Shown here piece after piece: positions 23,100 to 35,903 of a stretch of DNA of 64,000 nucleotides. The first letter of the stretch is position 1; each line of letters starts with the position of its first letter. The position numbers were made by a program, and so were the translations under genes. Source of the DNA: Sycobia sp. Sy_11 (taxonomy: Eukaryota; Arthropoda; Insecta; Hymenoptera; Epichrysomallidae); the NCBI GenBank assembly GCA_018907035.1, contig JACCIC010000015.1:784501-848500 (forward strand), given 5' to 3'. The notes beneath the pieces were generated by a model. It ran no database searches. It was given only the letters and a program-made list of their open reading frames with translations, and was not told where the DNA came from.

Positions 23100-25116
23100 T
23101 TTATCCGGAAAATTTTACAGAAAACTTCTCCGAAATGTTTGCAAATATTACTAACAACGAACAAACTCTAAAGCGTTTACATTCACGATACGTCAGCGGA
23201 CAAGTAAATATAAATACGAGAGGCAACGAGAGTTGCCAAATTAATTTACAGACAGAAACAACAACAAACAATGGCATAAAAATGTACGGAAGCACATCTA
23301 TTTCATTTTTGATAGATACTGATTGTTATTTAAACTATATAGTTCATAAATAAAAAGTGAATGTCGTTAATACAAATTTCGATATAAATCAAAATACGAG
23401 GTATACTTTAATCGGAGTAGGGAAAGGTATACAAAAAACATTCGGAAAGTAAATTTACAATTCAAAGAATCTACACTAACCTTTCAAAATATAAACGACA
23501 ATTTTCCCATAGAAGCTGACGATATTTTAGGAGTCGAAATTTTAGAAAAGGAAGAAGCGAAAATGTTTTTAAAAAATATGGATTAGGAGTATTGAAAATG
23601 ATTTTGAGTTCCATCGCGTTTGAAAAAAATATTACGCTTGAAGTCCCTAATCGCTAGCATAAAATGTTTGAAATACCAATACATCTCACTAACATGAAGG
23701 AGGGAATTTTCAATAGAATTAATGTAGGACCTGATATTTATTCAGAGGAAGCCTTGGTCTCACCAACCCATGGTCGAATAAAAATTTGTGATAATAAATT
23801 CATCATTAGAGAATGTTAAAGTTACTTTTTCTATTCCTCAATTAGAACCAGTTTTTAACTATGTTTAATATAAAGATAGACAATGTATAATTAGATTCAA
23901 TAATACACAAAAAAATTATTGTAATACGTATAGCTTCTATTTTAAAGAATTGCGATACAAATCATTTTAACATTTAAGAAAAGGACAAATTAGTAAATTT
24001 AGTGAGTAAATTCCCTTTCCAATTTAATATTCCTGAAGATAAATTACAGTTAACCGAAATCATGAGATATAGAATAGAAATATCGGACAACGTACCAATC
24101 AATAAAAGGCAATTAAGATACCCACAAATCCACAAAGTAAAAATAGAAAGACAGGTAAAAAAGAGGCTCTATGAAAACATTATACAGCCTTCAATTTCTC
24201 CATGGAATTCTCCATGCTTTTTGGTCCCGAAAAAGTATTGCTCTACCTTAGATTTACCTGAGATGTAGCTTGGGGGTTTCATCAAGTTCCATTAGATTCT
24301 TCTTGAAAAGAGCTGATTGCATTAGCAATATCTTTTGATTATTGGGAGTTTAATCATCTGTCAATAGGCCTTCGCACAAGCCCTGCAATATTTAATAAAA
24401 ATGATTAATAAAATCTGTTCAGGTCTATTAAATTCACAAATGTTTATATTTATGGACGGCGTAGTAATATTTTCTGATAATTCAAATAAACATGTTGAAA
24501 CATTAGAAAATTTTTTAAAAATATTAAAAAAAAATTAAACTCACCTTGAAAACTGATATATGCTCATTTTTTTGTAAATAAATCATTTATTTAGGCCATA
24601 GAGTATCTGTGAACCGAGTAGAATCAGATCCCAAAAAGGTTGAAGCAGTACATCAATTGCGCACTCCTAAAAATAAAAAAAATAGTAAACAATTTTTAGG
24701 GCTAGTAGATTACTATAGGAAACTTATAAAAGTTCTGGCACGAAAAGCTTATATAACATTCTGAAAAAAGATCAGAATTTTCAATGGGGCTGAAATGAGC
24801 AAGAAGCATTTGAAAATTTAAAAAATATCTTGACGCATCCACCAATTTTGCAATATCCAGATTTTGAAAAAGAGTTCATCGTCACTACAGATGCTTCTGA
24901 TTATGCAATGGGTGCAATTTTTAATTTATTTTTTAAGTTAACCTTTAATTTTTAAGTTATATAATATATTATACCCTCAAACTATACGGTTATAGATACT
25001 GATGTATTAATTATAAAATATTGCGCATATATGATAGAAAACGAATAGATAAGTATACATCTTGCACAAAAAAGTTGTTCCTTTATAAGGAACATCTTTT
25101 TGGGTAAGGGGGAAGC
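23100..25116 (+). pseudogene. Ty3/gypsy-type retroelement pol remnant
   Basis: Plus-strand debris of a gypsy-like LTR retroelement (insect errantivirus-like by its RT leader region; inference). Order: aspartic protease region around 23300 with the catalytic triplet changed to D-T-D; the stretch leading into reverse transcriptase at 24002-24268 with the RQV, IIxPS.SPW and SP motifs; fragments of the RT palm and of the RT/RNase H connection through 24930. At least several stops and frameshifts separate these blocks, and the RT active-site region is damaged. Integrase and any envelope region are not visible before the polypurine tract at 25101. Not functional. Confidence 0.8.
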
Positions 25117-25435
25117 TGTGACGTAATGTACAATAGTAAAAGTTATCTTTATGTTTTTATATACGTCACGTCCTCACGTATGTATAGATGTATCGAACGT
25201 AAAGGCGCGGAATTGGAAATAAATATTTAAAAAATGATTGAAAAGAAATGTAAAATACGATTAATTAATAATTAATGTAAGTGGAACTATTATTATTATT
25301 TTAAGCCTTTGCTATAAAAACCACTCAGTAGCAACATGGACATAAGAGATAGTTCGTTATATCTATTTTAAATACGATCGAGAGTGTAGACAAACATCTT
25401 ATAATTTCGGCCATCGTTCAAACCTGTCACTGTCC
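25101..25435 (+). repeat. Polypurine tract and LTR of the gypsy-type element
   Basis: A purine run GGGTAAGGGGGAAG (25102-25115) directly precedes TGTGACGTAATG at 25117, the layout of a 3' polypurine tract and LTR start. A TATAAAA lies at 25313 and TCAGT at about 25325, typical of an arthropod LTR promoter. The LTR end is uncertain (a TGTCA at about 25432 is one option). No 5' LTR was found upstream. Confidence 0.65.
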
Positions 25436-25690
25436 GGCGCTATCTGCGGGCTGCATTTGGCCGCGTTGTCGTTGAACTACCATGGCTCGAAAGAAGGAGA
25501 AAGAAGGAAAGGCGATGCGCCGATTGAGTACCAGGGGTGGATTTTTGTGATGTGATGCGGGGGAAGCCGGATCTCTCTGACGATTAGAGAACCGCCGCGT
25601 TCACTCTAAATAGACTAATTTTATTATAAATATTTATTTATCTTTATTACTGAATTCTCTCATTTCATTTAACATTTACTAGTAGTTTTA
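25436..25690. other. Moderately GC-rich segment after the LTR
   Basis: 25435-25610 is GC-richer than its surroundings and contains a short ATG frame (25481, MARKKEKEGKAMRRL). It may be the rest of the LTR or a host fragment. I cannot decide. Confidence 0.3.
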
Positions 25691-25762
25691 TTAGAAATTA
25701 ATATAGTGTAAGAAACACTAATAAATACACTTGGATATGTTCACAATTTTATTTATTTTGAT

Positions 25763-25803
25763 AAACTGACAGCTGTTTCGATTATAACGTCATATTCAAA
25801 GTT
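25763..25803 (-). ncRNA. Hammerhead-like relic, left arm
   Basis: Minus strand: AACT, TTGAATA in place of CTGANGA, a short hairpin with GA/TC ends, GAAA, the palindrome ACAGCTGT, C, AGTT. AACT pairs with AGTT and the cleavage triplet would be GUC. Two core changes suggest inactivity. Confidence 0.35.
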
Positions 25804-26511
25804 ACAAATGTAAGAAAATATGAAATTTACAAAGGTATATATAGTAAATATAATAATAGAAAAAGGAGGATTCGATAGGAGTAGGGATAATGAGGGGAAA
25901 GACCTGAGCCTAATTACAAACTAGTAGCAACTTGCAGTAACGGTGAAATTAAAAATCTTTTATGTCGTTCGTTACATTTTCGCCTCTAAGTAATGCTTTC
26001 TTTATTTCGATAATTTCTGATAAAAAACGTAGTAAGCTCCTACAAAAACACTTTTATGCATATCCAAAACCAACGAATGACCGTTATTCTTTTATAAATT
26101 ATGTACCTTCTATAAGTAATGAAATTTGTAATTATTTGAAGAAACTAGACATGAAAACAATTAGTACAAATAAAACGACTTTAAAAACTTTGCTAGTAAA
26201 TAATAATAACATTACATCGTTAACAAACATAAAATTAATTCAAATGATTTTCATTTATTACATAACACTCAAAAAGGTAAAAGGTTAGATAAATTATAAA
26301 TTATCAAAATAAAGAAAGTATTACTTAGAGGCGAAAATGTAACGAGCGACATAAAAGATTTTTTGATTTCACCGTTTCTGCAAGTTGCTACTAGTTTGTA
26401 ATTAGGCTCAGGTCTTTCCCTTCATTATCCCTACTCCTATCGATTCCTCCTTTTTCTATTATCATATTTACTATATATATCTTTGTAAATTTCATATTTT
26501 CTTACATTTGT

Positions 26512-26551
26512 AACTTTGAAATTGGCGTTATAGTCGAAACAGCTGTCAGTT
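26512..26551 (+). ncRNA. Hammerhead-like relic, right arm
   Basis: Plus-strand mirror of 25763-25803: AACT, TTGAAAT, GGC..GTC hairpin, GAAA, ACAGCTGT, C, AGTT. Core box partly decayed. Confidence 0.35.
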
Positions 26552-26623
26552 TATCAAAATAAATAAAATTGTGAACATATCCAAGTGTATTTATTAGTGT
26601 TACTTACACTATATTAATTTATA

Positions 26624-27977
26624 TTCCATTATGTTTCACCAAGTGTGTAGCAAAGATTCGATTAATCTAATAGTTTTATTATTTTATTTAACAGTAACTA
26701 TCATTGTTACAATTTACTTATAATTATAACTTTTAATTAAATTAATAAATAATTATGCGGTAATTATTTAATTAATTTATCTTATTTACATCTACAATAT
26801 TGTTTTGCGTTTCGGTCCTTGTCTCACAGGAGTGGGACATCACACTAGCAGAGCAATCCATTTCGAAATTTTATTCGGATATAGAATCGAATGCTGAGCG
26901 TAATTAAAAACCATCTCCATTACCGGATAACAGCGTTATATATCTGAGTCGTCTTATCATCCAACAATGACAAGAAGAACGAGAACAATATTGACCAACT
27001 GATTCCGTGGCCTAGAGAATTTAGCTCTGGTAAAGCGAGGATGCCGTTGTGAGGATACCGTTGATGCACGATAAAAATGTTGAGCGGATAACGTTGAACT
27101 CTTCTCGGCGCAAAATCATCAGATTCTTTAGTTACAAGTGCTGGTGAGTATTGCATCTAGTTTCTACACACAGGAGTAGCAGCGCACACTGTACTTGATC
27201 CAATAGATTCGTAGATTGGAGCAACAGTTGGTAGAATATTTGAATCTTTCAATGTTAGAGCAAGTAGATTTTCATTAATGACGGTTGGTGTCGAAATGAA
27301 GCTAGACACTATTACATCGTATCCGGTCTTTTGGGGAATAATTTTTATGGCATGTTTAATCCGATCGCGAGTATATGCGATGTCCATTCAGTGAGCTTCA
27401 GAAATTGTTCTTGTTGTAAATTTATCGTTTAGAGCATGTGTTTCTTCATGTATTTGATCGGCAAACCTTAACCGTAGTAGCATAAAATATTTATGCTACT
27501 AGCCTGAGCTTCTGTATGGTCTGTAACCTTGAAGTTCGATTATTAGAATTTTTAATTCAGTTAATCAGTGCTTATATCGCTTATCTCATAGACTTGAGTT
27601 AATTTTCCACACAGTGATACTAAAAATTACCTTATTAAAATATTATTCTTTAATTTTATAGATTCTTTTTGATAATTCTAAGTAAAACCTCAAATGGACC
27701 GATCTGGTTGAATTTTTTTTTTGACAATTTCCTGTTATAAAATAGGAAGGAGGGGGTGCTCGTTATGATAAGTTTTTTTTTAAAGGATTTTTGGATTTTT
27801 GGAAATTCTATGTCTAATGAGTGAAAAGGACGAATGCCTGTTTTTAGATTTATGTATTTGTACAAAGGAATAAATTTTTTAGTTGACTTTTAATACAAAA
27901 CTTCTGAAATTTCTATAAATATCCGCAAATTTACAAAATGTTTATATTGTTAATACACTTAGAAAAGATCGCAATTT
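26624..27977. other. Spacer with an unrecognised minus-strand frame
   Basis: Minus-strand frames at 27157-27387 and, through a stop, up to about 27450 read continuously (QIHEETHALNDKFTTRTISE before the stop, then RDRIKHAIKIIPQKTGYDV). This looks like a decayed coding sequence of a mobile element, family not recognised. The rest shows nothing. Confidence 0.3.
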
Positions 27978-28143
27978 AGAGGCCTACGATGGCTCGATCG
28001 CTAGAGCGAAGGACTAGGAACTTGGTGATCCGCTGTAATAATTTTACATGTGCTTTGTTTACAAACATATCGTAGACCTCCGTCGTTGATTAGCATCGAT
28101 ATTTGGAAGCATAAATAGAATGACGTTAAATAACATAAAAAAG
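27978..28143 (+). repeat. tRNA-derived SINE, copy 2
   Basis: Head: GATGGCTCGATCGCTAGAGC with AAGGACTAGG resembles tRNA D-arm and anticodon stem (A box). Body: GTAGACCTCCGTCGTTGATT, then ATTTGGAAGCATAAATAG. Short A-rich tail. Shares its head with 21659-21800 and its tail with 1474-1545. Confidence 0.62.
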
Positions 28144-31100
28144 AGTTCGCGACCATGTTGTATTACAAAATAGACAAAAAAATGAAAAGTCATAACGATG
28201 CTTTAAAGACAGTAAAATAAATTCTTGTATATTCTATTAATTGGCATGCATATGAAAATTCCGTTTAAATCTGGATAAAAACCATTTAATTCCAGTTTTC
28301 CCCATTATATGATTTATGTATTTATTTATTGATTAAAAATAAAGTGCTTAGATGAATATTATTTGAATTGAATTCTTTTTGTATGACTATTTCATTAACA
28401 AAAATTGACTATACTATAAGAAATAATTAGTATAACGAAGTATATTATATGTTATTTTCAATTAAGAGTCGCTCAATTTCTGTTTTTTTTTTCATTTATA
28501 GTTTCACTTTTATAATAAATTTTCTTTTTTGGAAACATCGTAAATTTACATCATTTCATAGTATTGCGAATATAAATACGATCTTTCATAAAAAATAAAT
28601 CTGTATATAAAAAAAGAGTATATTTTAGCATGTAAAGTTTCCAGGTTACCGACGACTTCCTACAAAATGATGTTCCTTCATGAAATAACTCTTTTGAAGC
28701 ATCAGTGAATTCCGAAAACGCACGAGCCATTCGCTTTACACGAAATGCAATGTAATAAAATTTAAAAGTACGAGCAATAAATTTTACGACTCTAAAGCAT
28801 GTGTTTGATTCTGCGTGCGCCGTATAGACTTGAGAAAAGAATTTAAAAATATAGCGCATAGTTAAAAAAAAAATTAAACATATTCACCATATAACTATAA
28901 GAAGTTACAGCAGGAGAATTCTATACTTTCCATATTCTTCGCACTCAAAAGACAATAACTACATGTTGGTACTTAAACAAATTCGCATGGAAATATATGG
29001 AGAATAATATAAATCAATTTTGATTAATGCCATAATCTTATATCAATGCCTTCAACTAAGAGTAGCGCAATTTATTACGCGACGAATAATAGGCAGCAGT
29101 TCTTTCGAGCTCTTAGACTAACAAGTAACAATTCTTATATACCTTATACATGCTCTTAGTTATAAAAAATCATATCATTACTACATTTGATTATAACTAG
29201 TGAAATTATAGAGATATAGAAAGAGGAATAAATCAGACAAAATCAAAATTTTAAACCACAATAACTTTTTTATTTTAATCTATAATTCTGTATATATATA
29301 TACACTAAATATTTCACTGAGATATATCGTATTGTTACTAGATATTTTTAGTGCAATTCAATGCTACAAGAGCTCTCCCGCCGATTGGGGCAAAATAAGG
29401 CGCTGTATTGTTCGAAGAAAACCTTGTGTGTAGTACCGTGCGCGGTAAATTTATCAAGGCTAATCGTAAAAAGACAAAATGGCATTTTAATATTTATTCG
29501 CACGTATTGCGGTCGGCGCGCACATACAGGGGAATAATGATTTCTGTAGGCACGTTTTTCAACTTCGAAATAAGAGTTTTCACGCCCGCAACGCGATCGT
29601 CCGTAAATAATAAGCTTCGGATTACTTTTGAATAGCCATTAATTTGCGGCTTCCAAATGTAAGACAATGGTGGTTGAGGAATCTATAAATACAGTCTTAT
29701 TTACTGGGTGGTTAGCGTTAACCAAATGCTGATTTTTTCCTTCAAAGCCTTTGCTCTCTTTGAATTTTATTGTTTTGATGAAAAAAAGTGAATTATTGAG
29801 TTGACAGTTAGCATTAAGTTTATTATGTAGAAGGTTCTACTAATAAAACACTGTTTTTTAGCACCAGGCATTACTTATTATTAATCGTGCTGAAGTTTTG
29901 CATACTTTTTTGGATGGTACATTTACCAACTGAAGTATAAACGTAATAATTTTTTTCACGTACTGATAATAAATAATCAATATTGTATTTATAATAAATA
30001 ATTATATTAATTATTTAGAGATAATAATATTGTCAATTTTTTGGTACTGCAATACGTTCGAAAGTAATTTTTTTCAACTTTTTCTTTCAATCAGTCGCAG
30101 ATGAAACACAATCGAATATTTTATTGATTTTTATTCAATGAAAAATTTTTAAAAATTCGTTAAGATATTTTCAATTGTTATACGAAAATAATTTTTTTCC
30201 CTAGAATAAGGTACGATTTGATATACAAATTTTTGTTTATTACATGTAAACAGATTTTCATTCCTTCAAAACATTTCCTGATTTTAGAAAAACAAACTGT
30301 TCTCAGAAAAATTCAAGTAAATTTTATTTCAAATTAGAAGTTTTTTCAATGCAGTGGAATTCCGGTAAATTATTTACGCATGCACGCGAATAATCGTAAT
30401 TTTCTTTTAATGAACTAATAATAGAAGATAATACCAGGTGAGATGTTAATGCGCTACGAGTTCCGCCAACTATTAGCAAATTTTGGAGTCGAATGTTAGA
30501 ATTGAAATTGATTTTGGTTTTTAGAAGGATAAGCCTGAATATCGTTTGTCGTACCACGCGCTTATGGAAAACTCTTTGTACTTATACTTTTACGAGTATT
30601 AATTAATTGTTCCTTATCAAATGTCAATTCTAAGTATACCATAATGAAGCAGAAAATGTAGTTCGGATTTCCATTGCGACGATAATTCACTAGTCATATA
30701 AATTCATATAAATTCACTAGTCATATAAAACAGTGCATTTTGTGGATTAATACGCCGATCGCCTTTGTGATTTCAGATCTATTTAATTTAATGCGATGCT
30801 CTTAAGAAAACCTAGCAGATATCAAACATTCCCAGAGAAGACTTGTGCATTAAAACTTTTTTTATCTAAAACTAGCACGTTTAACAAATTTGCGCAGAAG
30901 ACTAGCACGGATTCGTAATTTTGCATTAAGAACATTGTAAAAATCGAGACTGCTTGTTAATTTGGTCATAGAGTTTGAAAAATCTGCTACTTATTATTCG
31001 TGACGTAATAAATTACACTAGTCTTAGTTGGGGAGAAGGGCGTTGATAATATTATGACACTAATTAAATTTGAATTATATTATTCTACCTGTACCTAGCG

Positions 31101-32950
31101 AATTTATTTAACTTCTAACGTGAAATTCTTGATTTTTTAGTGAAAAGAATATGCAAATTATTTAATTTTCTTTCTGTATTTTCTTATATTCATATGGTGA
31201 GATGTTTTAATTTTTTTCCTTCACGTAAAAAATGCTTTGTTTCAATTCCATAGCTGCTGATATGAACTGTAAGTATAGTAGATTTAATTTCAATTAAATC
31301 TAATAAGAATGCTTTTTACACACATTCTTAAACAAAAATTCATTTTTTCTAAATTCAAACATTCAGTAATTATTGCATATAATATTCCGAATGAATAAAA
31401 TTATAATTTATCTTAATAATTCATATTATAATCGTCAAATATAAATAAATTAGTACTTTTCATATAGAAAATGTTATAGAATTATGTAAAAAAATATACT
31501 TTGTAGTTGTAAAATTACATCATCCGGAACTATAAAATTGAATAACTTTTAAAGTACTAATTTAAGAAGCTTATCGAGTAATACACGCAATTTAAAAGTT
31601 AATTTCTTTTTTAAAGTTCATAAATATTGTGAGTGAATAATAAGACATATTAAAGTACAATGATTTTCTTCTTATTATTATTTATTAGAATAATATGTTC
31701 TATGAATTCTTTTTTATTACTTTTGTTAGATAATATTGTGCCAGGTCGTATATGTAGTGGGGTCAAGTTTTACGTCCTCATTTATTCCTCTAATTATTCA
31801 TTAACTATTTAATTTTTATCTGGTTTAAAATAGATTCGAATCCTGATCAATTGTTGAAATATCTATTTCTTAGCGTACATTACGTTTATTTGCTATTCGA
31901 TAATATATTTTTATAGGTATAAAAATGCAATTATAAAGAAATTCAATTTTTATATTTATTAGAAATTAGTGTATGTACTGGAATGGTAAGTAAATATTTA
32001 CTTATAGAAATAGATAATAATTTATTAAACTTTGTTAATATTGACTTTAGATATATATATCTAGAATACCTGTTCTCATTTATGTTTTTTTTTGTTATAG
32101 TTATTTAACAATAAAATAAGTAAACGATTAGATTTTTCTTCGCAAGATTATATTATTATTTACTAATAAATAATAATAATTACGAAATGAAAAATCTTGT
32201 ACTTTGCTAATGTATGTGAACTAACTTGTTGACAGTTCATAATGAAAGATCTATCAGCGTTGAAAGAAAATTCAGTCGGTTGAAAAATAATTCACCAAGC
32301 GATATAATTACAGATTTAATGTAATAGAGAATCAAGTTAAAGTGATATAATATGGACACAGGAATGAACTTAAATTGTATAGGAATTTAAGGGATATTTT
32401 GAATTGACATAAATTGTTGATGAGGCCGGAAATTTTTTAAACAACTTCGTTTGAAAATTATGTCGATGCTATAACATCTGAATTCAGATGCCTGGTAATC
32501 CATAATCTAGTCACAATCCATTTACCCATTTATTTTTTTACCTGAGAATTCTCATTGGAAAATCATGGAATTCGTAGTCACTGAATTTTTTCCTCTGCTT
32601 TCTTCATTAGTTTTATTATAACCCTCCTCTGTATAGCTGACGTAGCACTTTTGTTCCTTATTACTTTGAGAAGTCAGATCAGTGGTATTTTCTTCCGTAT
32701 TCACTAATAATTCAACAGTTTGTCCTAGGAACTGTGCGTTCAGTTTCTACGTCACATCCAATATGTCGGGTTTTCAATTAATTCTGAATTCTTACCAGTT
32801 AAACGTTTCTAGGTCGCGTAGCCCACATCGAGTATTTGTTGGGCGGCGAACAGTAAGCTAAAATACAGTTGCAATATTTTCATCTGGATATCAAGCTAAA
32901 CTATTTGTCTCATTAGTCCCGAACTGTTAGGAAGATATGAAATTAATGAG
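28144..32950. other. Intergenic spacer, nothing firm
   Basis: About 4.8 kb of AT-rich DNA. A GC-elevated island at 29370-29640 holds a 75-codon plus-strand frame without recognisable motifs. Frames at 28551-28859 and 30324-30557 (minus) also match nothing I know. Confidence 0.35.
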
Positions 32951-32958
32951 TGCAAAAG

Positions 32959-33773
32959 ATCATTTATTATATACCTTTAAAATTATTTGAAATATCAAAT
33001 TTTTACTGAACGATCAATAACAGCCATTAATTACTTGACCTAATAACAATTTCGCCTTTTCAAATTTCTCTAAAATTACGTCATAATTGAAGGTAAAATA
33101 AAAAGATTACGATAGCATTATAGTTATAGAATAAATATTGGGAAAAGTTTTTATATAATGGTACGTATTATTTGTACCTGTATACTAAAAGAACAACATT
33201 AACATTTCTCGTTAAAAGAACAAAGTTAACTTAAAATGACAAAGACAAAAATTAATAATATTATGTTTAGTTCTGTTCGTTTTTGGACTCTGCGGCTGCA
33301 TTTTTGAATCTGCAATGTATTCAAAACCGATACATGTACCAGTTTAATAAAAGAAAATTATTTTAATACTTATGTAATCTAGTATTTAATCTCCATTTCA
33401 TTTGCTTTTTCATCTAATATTTTACAATTTTATTTTTCCAGTGCAATAGTCTTGGAATCAAAATCTTTATTCATTAAAATATTCGCTTGGGGTTTTAAAT
33501 GTTTATATAATGTTTTAGGCAACTATTGCCTCATTTGTAAAATTAAAACAAATACTGTCTAAATATAAACTAAATAGATAATTCCAGACGTATTATATAT
33601 TATATAGATATCCAGACAATACTTTTCTGGTGCTAAGACCACATTTTCCAAATTCTCGTCTCGTACTAAAATACTAAATAATGAGCTTTCTTATAATTTC
33701 TAAATGTGCATCTATTACTGCATATGCCCAAACGAAAAATGAGAAAATTCCTTAACAATTTTTAAACAAGTAT
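32959..33773 (+). repeat. Left arm of large inverted duplication around gene B exon 1
   Basis: Aligns in reverse complement with 36071-36945 over its length with scattered mismatches and indels. Shared blocks include CCAGTGCAATAGTCTTGG, GTATACAGGTAC (reverse strand), TTACGTCATAA and ATTCCTTAACNNTTT. No coding capacity recognised. Confidence 0.8.
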
Positions 33774-34294
33774 AAGTTATTTACAAACGAGTATGACTTC
33801 TTCGCTTTTTTCTTCTGTCTCATTCGAGAATTTGTATTCGTTAATCTTGATCGATCCAAGGAATACGTTACTGGCAACGATAGGACAAAATCACACCAGG
33901 CGGTGATTCTAAACTCTCGCGAATATTAATGCAATGGTAAATTTTCATTCTCAGTTTATATAGTGTTTTTAACTCGATAATCTTGTAATATATAAACGAA
34001 CACTGTTTTTTACGACTTAACTACTTTATCAGTTTTCGACTCAATGAATTACACACTTTCGGTCAAATAAACCTATACTGCAGATAATTGACTAGTGCTT
34101 GCAATTATATAGAAATTATTTAAATAATGTTAATTATGTAAAAGATCTATAATTTCGACAATTTATTTATCAGAAAAATATCGACATAATGAGTCAATAA
34201 GTCGTTAAAAATTATTATAAAGTTTGTGTAGAGAAGTTTCGCTAGGTGACGTAAATGGATCTAATCTTATATGAACAGAGTAGACAAGCGTCAC

Positions 34295-34296
34295 AT

Positions 34297-34349
<53 letters not shown>

Positions 34350-34583
34350 TAATATAAATTATTGCTATAATTATTAAATGGAAATAACTATTTTACTTGT
34401 AGGATTAATATATTTTAGCGAACCGGCGAATTTTAGAATGCACTGAAGCCCCCCCCCCCCTCCCATCAACGAAAGTCCTCAAGCACCACCAATGCCAAAG
34501 ACGAGCCTGATCCTACGTAATGCAGAAACTTCTAGACCAAACATAAACTTTTAATAGTTTTTATCGCATTATTATACCTGATC

Positions 34584-34640
<57 letters not shown>

Positions 34641-35027
34641 ATATTCTTCACTTTACTTAAATGAAAGAAGCAAACAAATTCAAAACATTTGACATAGAAT
34701 TTTTTGCCACTGGCTAATCTTGAACACAGCGAAAGAATATTCTATTCTATCGATAGTAAAGATTTGCTTGCTTTGTATAAAACAAATGGAAAAAGCGGTT
34801 TCTTCAATTCTGGAAGATCTTTCCTCAATAGAGCGTGAAACCTTTACTTAGAACGAGCGATTTCATTCTTAAGCCTATAGTTGATATTTTTTCATCTACG
34901 CACAACGGATTTACTCGCTAAAATAGATGGAAACCTATGACATTTTTATATAATAATGAGAAATTTTACTTTGAGCGTTTGTACGACTAATGTAAACATA
35001 CCTTTGGATCATCCCCACATTACGAGA

Positions 35028-35080
<53 letters not shown>
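34295..35080. repeat. Microsatellites upstream of the gene B promoter
   Basis: TA runs at about 34299-34346, 34586-34638 and 35033-35080, and a C homopolymer at 34449-34458. The frame crossing the last TA run is simple sequence. Confidence 0.9.
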
Positions 35081-35087
<7 letters not shown>

Positions 35088-35099
35088 CTAGCTATATCT

Positions 35100-35836
35100 A
35101 TAGAGATAAAAGCGCGAGCGGGGAACTACTCGAATTCTGAACCGGTGCGAATATACGGGCGATCGGTCGGCGCGAGCCCGAGCACGCCCGATACCCCAAT
35201 ATACGCAGTGTCCCTCGCGCTCGCTCGCGCTGGCTCCGAATTATTAACATCGCGCATCCTATAATATGGCGATCGCGCATCCGATGAGGGGCACGCGCTC
35301 GAGCGCGCGCGTCCGTTCGCACGGCAGGGCGGGCGGGTTGGGGTGGGGCGCGATCGGATCCCGGCTGTGCGGCGATGCGCTGCCGCGGACAACAGTGGCA
35401 ATGTTATAGCGCGCATAAAAAGCCAGCCGGTCCGCACATCCCGATTCGATCGGCCGCATCGCGCGCGGCCTCGCCTTTCACACACACACACACCCAAGTA
35501 TATATGTATGCATAGTACGCGACGAGCTACAAAAGTACCTCACATCTGTGTTCATTTTGGCTTTTTCTATCCTTATTATTCTTTGTTTTTTAATTTTTTT
35601 TTTTTTTTTTGTTGTTTTTGTGCGCGGCATCGAGTGGAAGAGGGAGAGAGGTACAGAGCGCGAAGACCGGCGCCCGAGCAGCCGAGATCGGCAACGAGAC
35701 GATCGATTTTCAAAGGCGCTCCAGCTCCTGTGTATCAGACGGCGTTATAACGACGAAGTTATAACGGCGGTGTCCGCCTAAGTCGGACGAAGATTTATCA
35801 TAGCCAGAAGAGAATAAAGAAGAATAGTGAATCAAA
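35100..35836 (+). promoter_or_regulatory. GC/CpG-rich promoter and 5' UTR region of gene B
   Basis: About 370 bases (35105-35475) are rich in CG dinucleotides within otherwise AT-rich DNA. A TATA-like CATAAAAAG lies at 35414, followed by GC-rich sequence, a CA repeat, a T tract (35592-35610) and the gene B ATG. Overlapping open frames on both strands here are composition artefacts. The exact start site cannot be fixed from sequence. Confidence 0.55.
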
Positions 35837-35903
35837 ATGTCGTACACCGTGAGGAGGGTCTCCATCGCGGAGAATATGAGCACTTCACCACCCAAGCCTA
35901 AAG
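35837..35903 (+). CDS. Gene B coding exon 1 (N-terminal cytoplasmic segment)
   Basis: Encodes MSYTVRRVSIAENMSTSPPK and a few further residues, with a phase-1 donor GTACTT. In-frame TGA and TAG codons directly precede the ATG, so this is the first possible start. It sits 3' of a GC-rich promoter segment. Joining to exon 2 gives an uninterrupted frame. Confidence 0.8.

Larger units (their letters stand above)
25692..26623. mobile_element. Foldback element enclosing a Penelope-like fragment
   Basis: Arms 25692-26025 and 26293-26623 (about 330 bp each) are inverted copies with few mismatches; both carry the outer end TACACTATATTAAT. The spacer encodes YSFINYVPSISNEICNYLKK and later TLKTLLVNNN in one plus-strand frame (25962-26288), resembling the linker between reverse transcriptase and the GIY-YIG nuclease of Penelope-like elements (motif memory, moderate). 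Each arm carries a hammerhead-like relic. Penelope-type elements are known for inverted terminal structures and hammerheads. Confidence 0.6.

Noticed and set aside
30324..30557. 77-codon minus-strand frame in the spacer
   Set aside because: No recognisable motif, splice partner or composition change to support a gene.
34956..35500. Several overlapping long open frames on both strands near 35.1-35.5 kb
   Set aside because: They arise from a TA run and from CpG-rich composition in the gene B promoter; none has splice-consistent or family-like sequence.
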